64,000 nucleotides of DNA from Oreocharis arfaki. Its lineage: Eukaryota; Chordata; Aves; Passeriformes; Paramythiidae. The DNA lies in contig VZRR01004497.1 of the NCBI GenBank assembly GCA_013398015.1, positions 1,008,210 to 1,072,209 on the forward strand, written 5' to 3'. A program made the position numbers and the translations under genes. This document shows, piece after piece, positions 62,931 through 64,000 of the stretch; position 1 is the first letter of the stretch, and the number at the start of each line of letters is the position of its first letter. Under the pieces are notes generated by a model. It ran no database searches. It worked only from the letters and a program-made list of their open reading frames with translations, and had not been told where the DNA came from.

Positions 62931-64000
62931 TATTTGCTGCTTAAAGGATGAAGTGTTTAGAGACAAATGAGAGTTTTAGGGGCAGGCCTTCCCTCCCGCA
63001 ATGTACTGCTATATCCAGAGTTTTTCCAGGAACCATCTTACAGTCATCTTATTTGGTCAGACTCCAAGAAATTGGCTCAGGTTCTTCTCGTTAACGAAAA
63101 TTAACAGTTTCAATAAATGCCCTTTACCTTGGCTTTTTATTGAGCAGGATATATTAGAATGGGCCTAAACTTAGGCTAATAGCAGTGACAAAAACCTTTC
63201 ACATTGGGTCTTAGGTGCTGGTAAGATTTATAGGTTTCTACCTTTTTTTCTTCCTGTAAAACAAGACTGAAGTTCCTCTTCCCTTACTGTGAGGCAGATA
63301 TTGATTGTTGCCTATTATATATATAGTATATTATAGCAGGAGTCAATAAATATCAGAGCTTCTTGTCTCGACAGTAGGAATCTGGGGTAGGGAAGCAATG
63401 AACTATACTTGACTTCCACACCAGACATTTCGGTGATGCTTACAAGCAGGGAAATTTCACTCACATGTCTAACAATTTTTCATGAATGGTTTGGATTTGT
63501 GTTGTTATTAAAACTGTTTAGCATCTATCATTGTTGTTGCTGTGCTATCTTTAAGTGCTTTGTTGTAGCACAAGCCCATTAATATGTCTCTGTTTACAGC
63601 CTAACAGTTCAGCTGTAAGATTTTGTAAAGACATTGTGGGTTAGATGTTTATTTGCCTTTCGTATAAATAATAGATGATTTCTTTGAGAAGTACATTGCT
63701 TCTAATTTAATAGAAAATAATTCAGTAATGGAAAGGGCTCTTTGAATGTTATGTTGACAGGTTTGAGAAAACCAGAGTAGACTTCAGGTGGAATAAATAA
63801 AGGTACACATATCTTGTATAATGATTACCATTATTATTCTTATTAATAATACCACTACTCTCAGGAAATAGTATAAGAAAGACTTTTTTTTTTCCCACAG
63901 CCTGATGCAACTCCTTTCTACAACCTTTTTCGTATCTGGAAGAAATGTCATACAGAACAGCATCCACACACCTTAAATTAGAGTCCAGTGATTGTGGTTA
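62931..64000. other. Intergenic sequence to the window end
   Basis: AT-rich, with short TA repeats near 63317 and no recognised gene, repeat or RNA. Confidence 0.5.

Noticed and set aside
24851..64000. tRNA, microRNA (such as mir-124 expected far downstream of YTHDF3 in mammals), CRISPR or operon-like structures
   Set aside because: I found no tRNA-like boxes, no mir-124 core sequence, no spaced direct repeats and no gene clusters. The known mir-124 locus is expected much further away.

Overview
This window is vertebrate nuclear DNA, most likely from a bird. It holds most of one recognisable protein-coding gene, YTHDF3 (cytoplasmic N6-methyladenosine reader), on the + strand, followed by about 39 kb with no gene I can support. 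The bird assignment rests on CR1-type LINE fragments. The clearest are a 3' half with reverse-transcriptase motifs at about 56.1-57.4 kb and a short antisense 3' end at 25.9 kb that reads like the usual avian CR1 terminus. The species cannot be fixed from the sequence alone.

Region 1 (1-22.2 kb, YTHDF3). Bases 1-70 are an assembly gap. A CpG island follows (71 to about 560). The first coding exon, which encodes the initiator methionine and about eight residues, is not visible and probably lies in the gap or upstream. Four coding exons can be placed by splice signals and protein identity: 2098-2122, 7272-7357, 8666-10258 (almost the whole protein, including the YTH domain) and a tiny terminal exon 22193-22216. 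The last ends in the family's C-terminal residues ERNRNKQ and a stop. The visible part gives 575 residues; eight more would give about 583, against about 585 in human. Intron 4 is nearly 12 kb and carries a CR1 fragment, a near-perfect palindrome and homopolymer tracts.

Region 2 (22.2-24.9 kb). This is the probable 3' UTR of YTHDF3. An AATAAA followed by a T/G-rich stretch at 24826 is the best candidate for the main poly(A) site.

Region 3 (24.9-64 kb). This is an apparent gene desert. It contains two solo LTRs of endogenous retroviruses, each with a perfect 6-bp target-site duplication (39360-39893 and 54863-55494). It also holds a younger CR1 3' half (about 56.1-57.4 kb), a much more decayed CR1-like LINE (about 60.9-62.9 kb) interrupted by an AAT/TAG microsatellite, G/T- or A/C-rich low-complexity tracts, and an isolated CpG-dense patch near 59.9-60.3 kb. 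One 195-codon open frame at 54121-54708 is unexplained.

I found no RNA genes, CRISPR arrays, operons or complete mobile elements, and no evidence of a new multi-gene system. The points most worth checking are the two LTRs, the old LINE, the CpG patch, the unexplained open frame and the missing first exon.
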